From NCBI RefSeq assembly GCF_034720595.1, contig NZ_JAYESJ010000001.1:1576001-1640000 (forward strand): a stretch of DNA of 64,000 nt. The letters are read 5' to 3'. Below, in pieces: positions 7,090-14,463 of this stretch. The notes beneath the pieces are model-generated. The model was not told where the DNA came from and did not search any database. It saw only the letters and a list, made by a program, of their open reading frames with translations. This stretch comes from Rhizobium sp. CC-YZS058 (GTDB taxonomy: Bacteria; Pseudomonadota; Alphaproteobacteria; Rhizobiales; Rhizobiaceae). The translations under genes and the position numbers were made by a program. Within the stretch, counting starts at the first letter, position 1; each line of letters begins with the position of its first letter.

Positions 7090-7254
7090 ATGCCGGTGCG
7101 TATCCTGATGATCGCGATCTTCGGCCTCGTCATCGCGGCGATCCTCAGTGTGCTGGTCGTGCAGCAGTTTGACACGGAATCGAGCCCATCGAAGCTGACA
7201 CCGCCAGACCCCTTGGTCACGACACCGGAGCGGGAAGCGCGGGAGGCGAACTAG
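7090..7254 (+). CDS. Small single-span membrane protein (54 aa)
   Basis: A 54-residue protein made of one hydrophobic helix, residues 3-25 (RILMIAIFGLVIAAILSVLV), followed by a polar, proline-rich tail of about 28 residues ending in charged EREAREAN. It should insert in the inner membrane with the tail in the periplasm or cytoplasm. ATG 7090 has AAGGAG seven bases upstream. The EcfG promoter at 6981-7006 suggests stress induction. I recognise no family; many alphaproteobacterial stress-regulon members are tiny membrane proteins like this. Confidence 0.65.
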   Translation: MPVRILMIAIFGLVIAAILSVLVVQQFDTESSPSKLTPPDPLVTTPEREAREAN

Positions 7255-7392
7255 CTGCCGATGCTGCTTTCTCTCAGCGCTGTCGCGCCGAGCGGCGGAC
7301 CTCGACCGGCCGTCGGTCGGCTCTCGTTCAGCCTTCAAATTGCCGACGTCGTAGGCGAGTAGAAACGGTCGAAGAGAAAGAACGGATGCGTC

Positions 7393-7629
7393 ATGCCAGC
7401 CTTCTATTTCAGCGTGGTCGACAATGACGGCGTCATCGGCGCCGACGAGGCCTTCGAATTTCCGGACCTGACGGCCGCCGTCGAGCAGGCGAAGACGGTG
7501 CTGGGCGAGATGGCCCTGGATGGGCTGCCCTCCGCGCCGACCAATATGATCGAAATCGAGGTTCAGGACTCGGCCCGCATGCCGGTGGCGCGGATGACGC
7601 TGGAGCTCAGAATCCAGTATTTGCGCTGA
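7393..7629 (+). CDS. DUF6894-like small protein (78 aa)
   Basis: A 78-residue protein with the pattern PAFYFSVVDNDGVIGADEAFEFPDL, then a helix AAVEQAKTVLGEMALDGL and a closing strand IEIEVQDSARMPVARMTLELRI. This is the layout of the DUF6894 proteins common in rhizobia (peptide start MP.YFF, D..G, a helix rich in Ala, then a strand pair). Function unknown. The last 23 bases overlap the end of the convergent acyltransferase gene. It has no visible EcfG site. Confidence 0.7.
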   Translation: MPAFYFSVVDNDGVIGADEAFEFPDLTAAVEQAKTVLGEMALDGLPSAPTNMIEIEVQDSARMPVARMTLELRIQYLR

Positions 7630-9664
7630 CGGCATCGGCGGCCGGCGCTGTCTCCTTCAGCGACCGGACAGCGTCGATAATGCCTGGCATGAGCAGGCCT
7701 GCGCCAGCGTTCGAGAGGTGGTCATCGTCGAAATAGAAGATCTGCTCGCCCGAGAGGCTGTTGACGCATCGCCCCTTCACCAGACTGTCGCAGAACACTG
7801 ATCCGGGCTTCACCTTGCGCAGACGCGGATGCTCGAGCCTGTCGAAGGCCGCGATGACGGCGGCATTGCGCGCGGCATAGATCTCCGCCGAGGTTGAAAG
7901 CGGTTCGACCGTCTGACCCGTCATCGCCGCGCGAGCGAGGAGGTTCGGCACGGTCCACCCTGCCTCCGGCACGGGATAGACGAGGACGACATCGATGCCC
8001 TTGTCGAGATAGGCGCGGATATCGGCAAGATAGGTGTCGATGACCCGCTTCTTGCGGGCCGGATCGTCCTGTGCACCCATGGCGTCGCGGCGATCATAAA
8101 GATCGACATAGGTCGGCTTCAGCGCTTCCTTGCCACCCTCTCCATTGTCGAAACCGTTGCCATCGACATAGAGCGACCAGCGGCTGAGCATGATCACCGT
8201 CTTGATCTTCGCGTCCGCGATATAGGCCTCGATGCCGGTGAAGAAGCGATTGCAGCGTTCGCGATACTTCTTGTCGGAGACGACGAAGCCGGAGAAGCCG
8301 ACGCAGGCGGAATGAGAGAGGGCATAGAGGTTCAGGCCCTCCCGCGAAAAGGCGCGCAGGGCTTCGCCGGTGATGCCGGCTGCATGCGAGTCGCCGATCA
8401 GCATCGTGTCGATTGGCCCGTTCTCCGGTGTCCGGCAGGCCTTGATCGGATGGTCGAGCTTGGCCTGGCCCTTGTCGAACAGGCAGGCTTCCATGGCCGG
8501 ATCCGGGTTCTCCTCGACAGCCAGCGCAAGGCGCGCTTCCTCCGGCAGGCGAAAGGCAAGCCCGCCATCCAGCCGGCCGAGACTGCCGATCGCGATCAGG
8601 ACTGCGGCAGACAGGGCGGTCGCGCCGAGAATGCGGGGTGCGGAGGCGAGGATCCCGCTTCGGCCTGTCCGCACCGGTGTCTCGATGAACCGCCAGGACA
8701 GATAGGCGAGTGGAACGGAAAGCGCCGCAAGCCCGAGCATCAGCCAGACGGAAGGTTCCGTCAGGCTGCGGATGCGAGCGAAGGCGAAGAGCGGCTGGTG
8801 CCAGAGATAGAGACTGTAGCTGATCAGGCCGATGCCGGTAAGCAGCGGGGTCGAGAGCAGCCGCGCCGTTGCCGTGCCCTGTCCGCCGCAGAGCACGACC
8901 AGAACCGTGCCAATCACCGGCAGCAGCGTGTAGACGGAAGGAAACGGCGTCGTCTCGTCATAGAGTAACACCGAGAGCGCGATCATGGCGAGGCCCAAGA
9001 GCGACAGAGCGCTGCTGCGCGGCTGGGGATGGCGCAACAGGACGAGCGCCACCAGCGCCCCGGCAAAGAGCTCCCAGGCGCGGCCGAAGGGCAGGTAGAA
9101 ATTGCCGCTCGGATCGCCATTGAGAAAGAACTGGGCCGCGAGGAAGCTCAGGATCGCAAGACCCGCCACCACGGCCATGCGAACGCGATCGCCGAACCGA
9201 TGAATCAGCATCAGCACCAGCGGAAAGACGAGGTAGAACTGCTCCTCCACCGCCAGGCTCCAGGTGTGCAGCAGCGGCTGCAGTTCGGCAGCAGCCGCGA
9301 AGTAGCCACTCTGCTGCCAGAAGAGCACGTTCGAGTAGAAAAGGCAGACGGCGATGATGCTTTCGCCGAAGCTCTTCATCTGCGCCGGCAGCATCCAGGC
9401 CCAAGCGAACGGCAGGCAGCAGAGCATGACGACGAACAGGGCGGGGATGATGCGCCGCGCACGACGCTCGTAGAAGCCGAGAATGGTGAAGCGGCCCTTG
9501 TCCTGGCCGGCGACGATGATGCCCGTGATCAGATAGCCGCTGATGACGAAGAACACGTCGACGCCGACGAAGCCGCCGGCAAAGGCCGAGAGCCCTGCAT
9601 GGAAGAAGATGACCGGGACGACGGCGACGGCCCGCAGGCCATCAATTTCGGGTCTGTGCTGCAT
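7607..9664 (-). CDS. OafA/YrhL-type acyltransferase with C-terminal SGNH domain
   Basis: A 685-residue inner-membrane O-acyltransferase. The first about 380 residues form the AT3 domain with about ten membrane helices: HRPEIDGLRAVAVVPVIFFHAG at the start (the His is catalytic in the family), GVDVFFVISGYLITGII, and HTWSLAVEEQFYLVFP. The second part is an SGNH hydrolase-like domain with the Ser block GDSHAAG and a late DDDHLSNAG holding the Asp-His pair. Such two-domain proteins transfer acetyl or other acyl groups to surface polysaccharide, lipid A or secreted glycans. ATG 9664 is chosen at the conserved HRPEIDG motif; an upstream ATG at 9715 would add 17 unconserved residues. The acceptor is unknown; no polysaccharide genes adjoin it. 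Confidence 0.88.
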   Translation of the reverse strand: MQHRPEIDGLRAVAVVPVIFFHAGLSAFAGGFVGVDVFFVISGYLITGIIVAGQDKGRFTILGFYERRARRIIPALFVVMLCCLPFAWAWMLPAQMKSFGESIIAVCLFYSNVLFWQQSGYFAAAAELQPLLHTWSLAVEEQFYLVFPLVLMLIHRFGDRVRMAVVAGLAILSFLAAQFFLNGDPSGNFYLPFGRAWELFAGALVALVLLRHPQPRSSALSLLGLAMIALSVLLYDETTPFPSVYTLLPVIGTVLVVLCGGQGTATARLLSTPLLTGIGLISYSLYLWHQPLFAFARIRSLTEPSVWLMLGLAALSVPLAYLSWRFIETPVRTGRSGILASAPRILGATALSAAVLIAIGSLGRLDGGLAFRLPEEARLALAVEENPDPAMEACLFDKGQAKLDHPIKACRTPENGPIDTMLIGDSHAAGITGEALRAFSREGLNLYALSHSACVGFSGFVVSDKKYRERCNRFFTGIEAYIADAKIKTVIMLSRWSLYVDGNGFDNGEGGKEALKPTYVDLYDRRDAMGAQDDPARKKRVIDTYLADIRAYLDKGIDVVLVYPVPEAGWTVPNLLARAAMTGQTVEPLSTSAEIYAARNAAVIAAFDRLEHPRLRKVKPGSVFCDSLVKGRCVNSLSGEQIFYFDDDHLSNAGAGLLMPGIIDAVRSLKETAPAADAVSANTGF

Positions 9665-9776
9665 GGGACGAGCGGTCTCTGACGGGATGGCCGGATTACC
9701 CCCCTTCGGAGGCAATTCAGGAATTACGCATTTACCGTCAGATTCGACTTCCCGTCAACCGAGGCGCACTTTATCC

Positions 9777-9800
9777 GGTCAGGGTCAGGGTCAGGGTCAG
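9777..9800. repeat. Tandem hexamer repeat GGTCAG x4 at the cysA stop
   Basis: Four exact head-to-tail copies of GGTCAG occupy 9777-9800. On the minus strand they read CTGACC and supply the cysA stop (TGA, 9799-9797) followed by further TGA codons every six bases in the same frame. Confidence 0.9.
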
Positions 9801-10834
9801 GTGCGAAACAGCTTCCAACGCGTGGGCCGGAAGGCGATGCGCGTTCCGACTGAAGCCTGGCTGTCGGCCGGCACTTCGATTTCCACACGCTTGGTCGCGC
9901 CCGGCACGTCGAGTTCCACATGCCGCGTTCCCGCCACGCGGCGGCCGAGGCTGACGAGCCCGGCGATGCAGCCGCCACAGCCATCGAGCAGCTCGATATC
10001 ATGCGGACGGAAGTAGAGCTCGGCCGGTCCGTCCGGCTCGCCCTTGGCCGGCAGGCCGATCGACCGGTCGGCGATCCAGACCTGGCCGTTTTCAACACGC
10101 ACCGGAAGCGCATTCGATTCGCCGATGAAGCCGAAGACGAAGGCCGAGTTCGGATGATCGTAGATCTCGTCCGGCGTGCCCACCTGCTCGATCCGACCCT
10201 TGCTCATCACCACCACCCGGTCGGCGAGCTCCAGCGCCTCGTCCTGGTCGTGCGTCACGAAGACGGTGGTATGGCCCGTCTGGTCGTGGATCTCGCGCAG
10301 CCAGCGCCGCAGCTCCTTGCGCACCTGCGCATCGAGCGCGCCGAACGGTTCGTCGAGGAGCAGCACGTTCGGTTCCACTGCCATGGCGCGGGCCAGCGCC
10401 ACGCGCTGCCGCTGCCCACCGGAAAGCTGGGCCGGGTAGCGCTTCTCCATGCCCTGCAACTGCACGAGGTCGATCAGCTCGCTCGCCCGCTTGCGGATCT
10501 CGGCGGCCGGCGGCCGCGTGCGGGCCGGGCGGATCTTCAGGCCGAAGGCGACATTGTCGAGCACCGTCATATGGCGGAACAGCGCATAATGCTGGAAGAC
10601 GAAGCCGATATTGCGCTCCTGGACCGTCTTCTTCGAGGCATCTTCAGTCCCGAAGAAGACCGTGCCGTCGGTCGGCGTCTCCAGGCCGGCGATCAGGCGG
10701 AGCAGGGTGGTCTTGCCGGAGCCGGAAGGACCGAGCAGGGCGATCAGCTCGCCGGAGCGAATATCGAGCGACACCGTCTCCAGCGCCGGAAAGCGGCCGA
10801 AGTCCTTGCGGATGTCTTGTACGCGTACTTCCAT
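9797..10834 (-). CDS. cysA: Sulfate/thiosulfate ABC transporter ATP-binding protein
   Basis: A 345-residue ATPase of the sulfate importer. Walker A is GPSGSGKTT near residue 34, the signature is [14 protein letters not shown], Walker B is [12 protein letters not shown] and the switch His is in [12 protein letters not shown]-terminal TOBE-like regulatory domain (residues about 245-345) is typical of CysA. The start [12 protein letters not shown] at ATG 10834 is chosen over longer in-frame extensions because the ABC fold begins there and GAGG lies nine bases upstream. It is the last gene of sbp-cysT-cysW-cysA and follows cysW by 14 bases. The stop lies in a short tandem repeat. Confidence 0.95.
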   Translation of the reverse strand: MEVRVQDIRKDFGRFPALETVSLDIRSGELIALLGPSGSGKTTLLRLIAGLETPTDGTVFFGTEDASKKTVQERNIGFVFQHYALFRHMTVLDNVAFGLKIRPARTRPPAAEIRKRASELIDLVQLQGMEKRYPAQLSGGQRQRVALARAMAVEPNVLLLDEPFGALDAQVRKELRRWLREIHDQTGHTTVFVTHDQDEALELADRVVVMSKGRIEQVGTPDEIYDHPNSAFVFGFIGESNALPVRVENGQVWIADRSIGLPAKGEPDGPAELYFRPHDIELLDGCGGCIAGLVSLGRRVAGTRHVELDVPGATKRVEIEVPADSQASVGTRIAFRPTRWKLFRT

Positions 10835-10848
10835 GAAAGGTGACCTCT

Positions 10849-11760
10849 TCAGTGCCTGCGGCTGGCCGCAATTTCGGCGCTGAACCTGTATTCGAGAAGG
10901 GATTTGATGACGAGCGTCAGCAGTGCCAGCAGCGCCAGAAGGGCGGCGACAGCGAAGGCGGCGACGAAGCTGTACTCGTTGTAGAGGATTTCGACCTGCA
11001 AAGGCATGGTGTTGGTCATGCCGCGAATGTGGCCGGAGACCACCGACACGGCACCGAACTCGCCCATCGCGCGTGCATTGCAGAGAAGCACGCCATAGAG
11101 CAGTCCCCATTTGATGTTGGGCAGGGTCACATGCCAGAAGGTCTGCCAGCCGCTCGCTCCAAGCGAAAGCGCCGCCTCCTCGTCCGCCGTCCCCTGTTCC
11201 TGCATGAGCGGGATCAGCTCGCGGGCGACGAAGGGGAAGGTGATGAAGACGGTCGCCAGCACGATTCCCGGCACGGCGAACAGGATCTTGATCCCATAGC
11301 TCTGCAGCCAGGGTCCAAGCACGCTGTGCGAGCCGAAGAGCAGCACGAAGACGAGACCCGAGATGACCGGCGAGACGGAAAAGGGCAGGTCGATCAGGGT
11401 CGTCAGGAAGGCTTTGCCCTTGAACTCGAACTTGGCGATCGCCCAGGCCGCCGCAATGCCGAACACGAGGTTCAGCGGCACGGCAATGGCCGCCACCAGC
11501 AGGGTCAGCTGGATCGCCGAGAAGGTTTCCGGATCGTTGAGCACGGTCCAGAACTCGCCCGGGCCATTGGCAAAGGCCTCGGTGAAGACGACGGCGAGCG
11601 GCATGACGAGGAAGAGCGCCACGAAGAGCAGCGACAGCGCAATCAGGCTGTAGCGGGCCAACCGGCTTTCGGAGGTGGCGCTGCGCACCATTTCCGACGT
11701 GCGGTCGGTGCCGCGCGCGGGCGGGGCGGAGGGTACGGTGGCATCAAGAGCCATAGACAT
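10849..11760 (-). CDS. cysW: Sulfate ABC transporter permease
   Basis: A 303-residue inner-membrane permease with six helices. The ABC-permease EAA loop is visible as [27 protein letters not shown], where it contacts CysA. An N-terminal extension of about 40 polar residues precedes the first helix. Two start codons are adjacent (ATG 11760 and 11754); the first is used. The gene overlaps the end of cysT by 17 bases, implying translational coupling. It forms the membrane channel with CysT. Confidence 0.95.
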   Translation of the reverse strand: MSMALDATVPSAPPARGTDRTSEMVRSATSESRLARYSLIALSLLFVALFLVMPLAVVFTEAFANGPGEFWTVLNDPETFSAIQLTLLVAAIAVPLNLVFGIAAAWAIAKFEFKGKAFLTTLIDLPFSVSPVISGLVFVLLFGSHSVLGPWLQSYGIKILFAVPGIVLATVFITFPFVARELIPLMQEQGTADEEAALSLGASGWQTFWHVTLPNIKWGLLYGVLLCNARAMGEFGAVSVVSGHIRGMTNTMPLQVEILYNEYSFVAAFAVAALLALLALLTLVIKSLLEYRFSAEIAASRRH

Positions 11761-12601
11761 ATCTCCGCCGGCTCCAGGCCTGGATCGAATTGATGAGGAA
11801 GAGCATCGCGAAGGACAGGATCAGCATGACGGCGGCAATGGCGGTCGCAGCCGGATAGTTGAATTCCTCGAGCCGGATGACGATCAGAAGCGGCGCGATC
11901 TCAGAAACATAGGGCAGGTTTCCGGCAATGAAGATCACCGAGCCGTATTCGCCGACCCCGCGGGCGAAAGCGAGCGCGAAGCCGGTCAGAACCGCGGGCG
12001 CGAGCCCCGGCAGCAGCACGCGGCTGACCGTCTGGAACCGGCTGGCACCGAGCGTGGCCGCGGCTTCCTCGACCTCGCGGTCGATCTCCTCCATTACCGG
12101 CTGCACCGTGCGGACCACGAAGGGCAGGCCGACGAAGATCAGGGCTATGACGATGCCGGTCGGCGAATAGGCAACCTTGAGGCCGAGCGGCTCCAGATAC
12201 TGGCCGATCCAGCCATTCGGCGCATAGAGCGTCGTCAGCGCGATGCCGGCGACCGCGGTCGGAAGCGCGAAGGGCAGGTCGACCATCGCATCGATGACGC
12301 GCCGCCCGGAAAAGCGGTAGCGCACCAGCACCCAGGCGAGCAGAACGCCGAAGACGACATTGGCGAGCGCCGCCAGGAAGGCCGTTCCGAACGAGATCTT
12401 GAGCGCGTTCAAGGTGCGCGGATCAAGCGCCAGCGACCAGAAGGTCGACCAGCCGAGCGCGCTCGAGCGCCAGGCGAGCCCGGACAGAGGAATGAGAATG
12501 ATGAGGGTGAGCCATGACACAGTGACGCCGAGCGCCAATCCGAAACCCGGAATGACGCTCGGCTGTCTCAGGTGCCATCGCTTCGCGAGGCTGAATGGCA
12601 T
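11744..12601 (-). CDS. cysT: Sulfate ABC transporter permease
   Basis: A 285-residue inner-membrane permease (CysT/CysU). The start QPSVIPGFGLALGVTVSWL is typical of the family, and the EAA loop reads VEEAAATLGASRFQTVSRVLLPGLAPAV. Six membrane helices are apparent. It lies six bases after sbp and overlaps cysW by 17 bases in the same operon. With CysW it forms the sulfate pore energised by CysA. Confidence 0.95.
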   Translation of the reverse strand: MPFSLAKRWHLRQPSVIPGFGLALGVTVSWLTLIILIPLSGLAWRSSALGWSTFWSLALDPRTLNALKISFGTAFLAALANVVFGVLLAWVLVRYRFSGRRVIDAMVDLPFALPTAVAGIALTTLYAPNGWIGQYLEPLGLKVAYSPTGIVIALIFVGLPFVVRTVQPVMEEIDREVEEAAATLGASRFQTVSRVLLPGLAPAVLTGFALAFARGVGEYGSVIFIAGNLPYVSEIAPLLIVIRLEEFNYPAATAIAAVMLILSFAMLFLINSIQAWSRRRYVYGS

Positions 12602-12607
12602 GGAGGC

Positions 12608-13633
12608 TTATTGTCCCGGCTTGTAGATCGTGTCGAAGACGCCCCCGTCTCCGAAATATTTCGGCTGAGCTTCCTTCCATCCGCCGAATTCGTCAATGGT
12701 CGACAGCTTCACCTCGGCAAAGCGCTTGATGTCGGCCGGGTCCGCCGCTTCCGGCTTGAAGGGGCGGTAATAATGCTTGGCGGCGATCTTCTGCCCGACA
12801 TCGCTGTAGAGATAGCCGAGATAGGCTTCCGCCAGCTTGCGCGTGCCCTTGGCGTCGACATTGCCATCAACGAGCGCCACCGGAGGCTCGGCCTTGATGG
12901 AGACGGAGGGGGTGACGATGTCGAACTTGTCCGGCCCCAGTTCCTCGAGCGAGAGATAGGCCTCGTTCTCCCAGGCGATCAGCACGTCGCCGAGCCCGCG
13001 CTGGACGAAGGTCGTGGTGGCGCCGCGCGCGCCGGTATCGAGAACGGGCACATGCTGGAAGAGCTTCGTCACATAGTCCTGTGCCTTGGCATCGTCGCCG
13101 CCATTGGCGGAGCGGGCCCAGGCCCAGGCGGCGAGGAAGTTCCAGCGCGCGCCGCCGGAGGTCTTCGGGTTGGGCGTGATGACCTGGACGCCGTCCTTGA
13201 TCAGGTCGTTCCAGTCCTTGATGCCCTTCGGATTGCCCTTGCGGACGAGGAAAACGATGGTCGAGGTGTAGGGGGCGCTGTTGTTTTCGAAACGACCCTT
13301 CCAGTCGGCCGGGATCTTGCCGCTTTCCTTGGCAATGGCATCGATATCGGCTTCTAGCGCCAGCGTCACCACGTCGGCATCCAGCCCGTCGATCACCGAG
13401 CGAGCCTGCTTGCCGGAGCCGCCATGCGAGGTCTGGATCGTCACCGTTTCGCCGGTGTCGGCCTTCCATTTTTCAGCGAAGGCAGCGTTGAAGTCCTTGT
13501 AGAGTTCGCGCGTCGGGTCATAGGACACGTTGAGGATCGTCTGGTCGGCGAAGGCAAAGCCCGTGGTGCCGAATTGGACGCTTGTGGCGAGAAGCGCCAT
13601 GGCAAGAAACCGCGTGATCGTCTTCGTCTGCAT
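12608..13633 (-). CDS. sbp: Periplasmic sulfate-binding protein
   Basis: A 341-residue periplasmic receptor with a signal peptide of about 29 residues ending FAFA. The mature protein has the sulfate-binding family motifs: LNVSYDPTRELYKDFN near the N-terminus, IQTSHGGSGKQARSVIDGLDADVVTLAL, and TPNPKTSGGARWNFLAAWAW. It delivers sulfate to CysT/CysW. It is the first gene of the operon; the 157 bp before it, shared with the divergent gene at 13791, must hold the promoter, but I cannot assign hexamers. Sbp and the thiosulfate-preferring CysP are close relatives, so ligand preference is not certain. Confidence 0.93.
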   Translation of the reverse strand: MQTKTITRFLAMALLATSVQFGTTGFAFADQTILNVSYDPTRELYKDFNAAFAEKWKADTGETVTIQTSHGGSGKQARSVIDGLDADVVTLALEADIDAIAKESGKIPADWKGRFENNSAPYTSTIVFLVRKGNPKGIKDWNDLIKDGVQVITPNPKTSGGARWNFLAAWAWARSANGGDDAKAQDYVTKLFQHVPVLDTGARGATTTFVQRGLGDVLIAWENEAYLSLEELGPDKFDIVTPSVSIKAEPPVALVDGNVDAKGTRKLAEAYLGYLYSDVGQKIAAKHYYRPFKPEAADPADIKRFAEVKLSTIDEFGGWKEAQPKYFGDGGVFDTIYKPGQ

Positions 13634-13790
13634 GCTCGACCTCCGTTTTTGGTGATGCTTACTCTAGCGAATTGATGGAGTTTCAGAACAACAAACTTTC
13701 CGTTCTCGGTGCGCTCGAAGAAAAGCCATTTCGTTGACATCGGCTGCTGCGCAAGATTGATGCCGTCAAACGCTGAACAGGAAGAGAGCG

Positions 13791-14348
13791 ATGATGAGCG
13801 ATCCCATGACGACGCCGGACGACGTGCTGCGCTTCTGGTTCGAGGAGCTTGACGAAGAGGACTGGTTCAATTCCTCGCCGGAGCTCGATGCGGAATGCGC
13901 CCGGCGGTTTGCAGCCACCCATCTGGCGCAGTCGCGCCGGCTCGATCCGCGCTGGCAGGCCGATCCGCAGTCTCGCCTGGCGGCCGTGCTTCTCTTCGAT
14001 CAACTGCCCCGCAACATCTATCGCGGCTCGCCGCTGGCCTTTGCGACCGATGGTCTTGCCCGGCGGGAAGCGCGGCTGGCGCTCGATGTCGCAGCCGATC
14101 AGGCGGTGGGCAGGACCGAGCGCGCCTTCTTCTATCTTCCCTTCGAACATGCGGAGACGGTCGAGGACCAGGCCCTGTCGGTCCGGCTGTTTGCCGCGCT
14201 CGGCGATGCGAAACTGCTCGACTACGCAGAGCGTCATGCCGTCATCGTTCGCCGGTTCGGCCGTTTCCCGCACCGCAACGCAATCCTCGGACGCGAGACG
14301 ACGGCCGAGGAACGGGTCTTCCTGCAGGAGCCGGGCTCGAGTTTTTGA
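13791..14348 (+). CDS. DUF924 family protein
   Basis: A 185-residue soluble protein of the DUF924 family. The usual landmarks are all present: DDVLRFWFEE with DWFN, then RLAAVLLFDQLPRNIYRGSPLAFA, AFFYLPFEHAE and a C-terminal IVRRFGRFPHRNAILGRETTAEE. Structures of relatives show a TPR-like helical fold, but the biochemical role is unknown. AGGAAGAGAG precedes ATG 13791; ATG 13794 or 13806 could also be used. It is divergent from the sulfate operon and 115 bases upstream of the mechanosensitive channel gene. Confidence 0.9.
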   Translation: MMSDPMTTPDDVLRFWFEELDEEDWFNSSPELDAECARRFAATHLAQSRRLDPRWQADPQSRLAAVLLFDQLPRNIYRGSPLAFATDGLARREARLALDVAADQAVGRTERAFFYLPFEHAETVEDQALSVRLFAALGDAKLLDYAERHAVIVRRFGRFPHRNAILGRETTAEERVFLQEPGSSF

Positions 14349-14463
14349 CGCACGGCCCCATAATCGCCATACCGCTCATGGAACGGCTGTCCGGCCGTGT
14401 CCGACCGGACTGTTGACAATTCTGCGGGCCCGCACGCCGCCCGCCGCCATTCAAGCGATCCTG

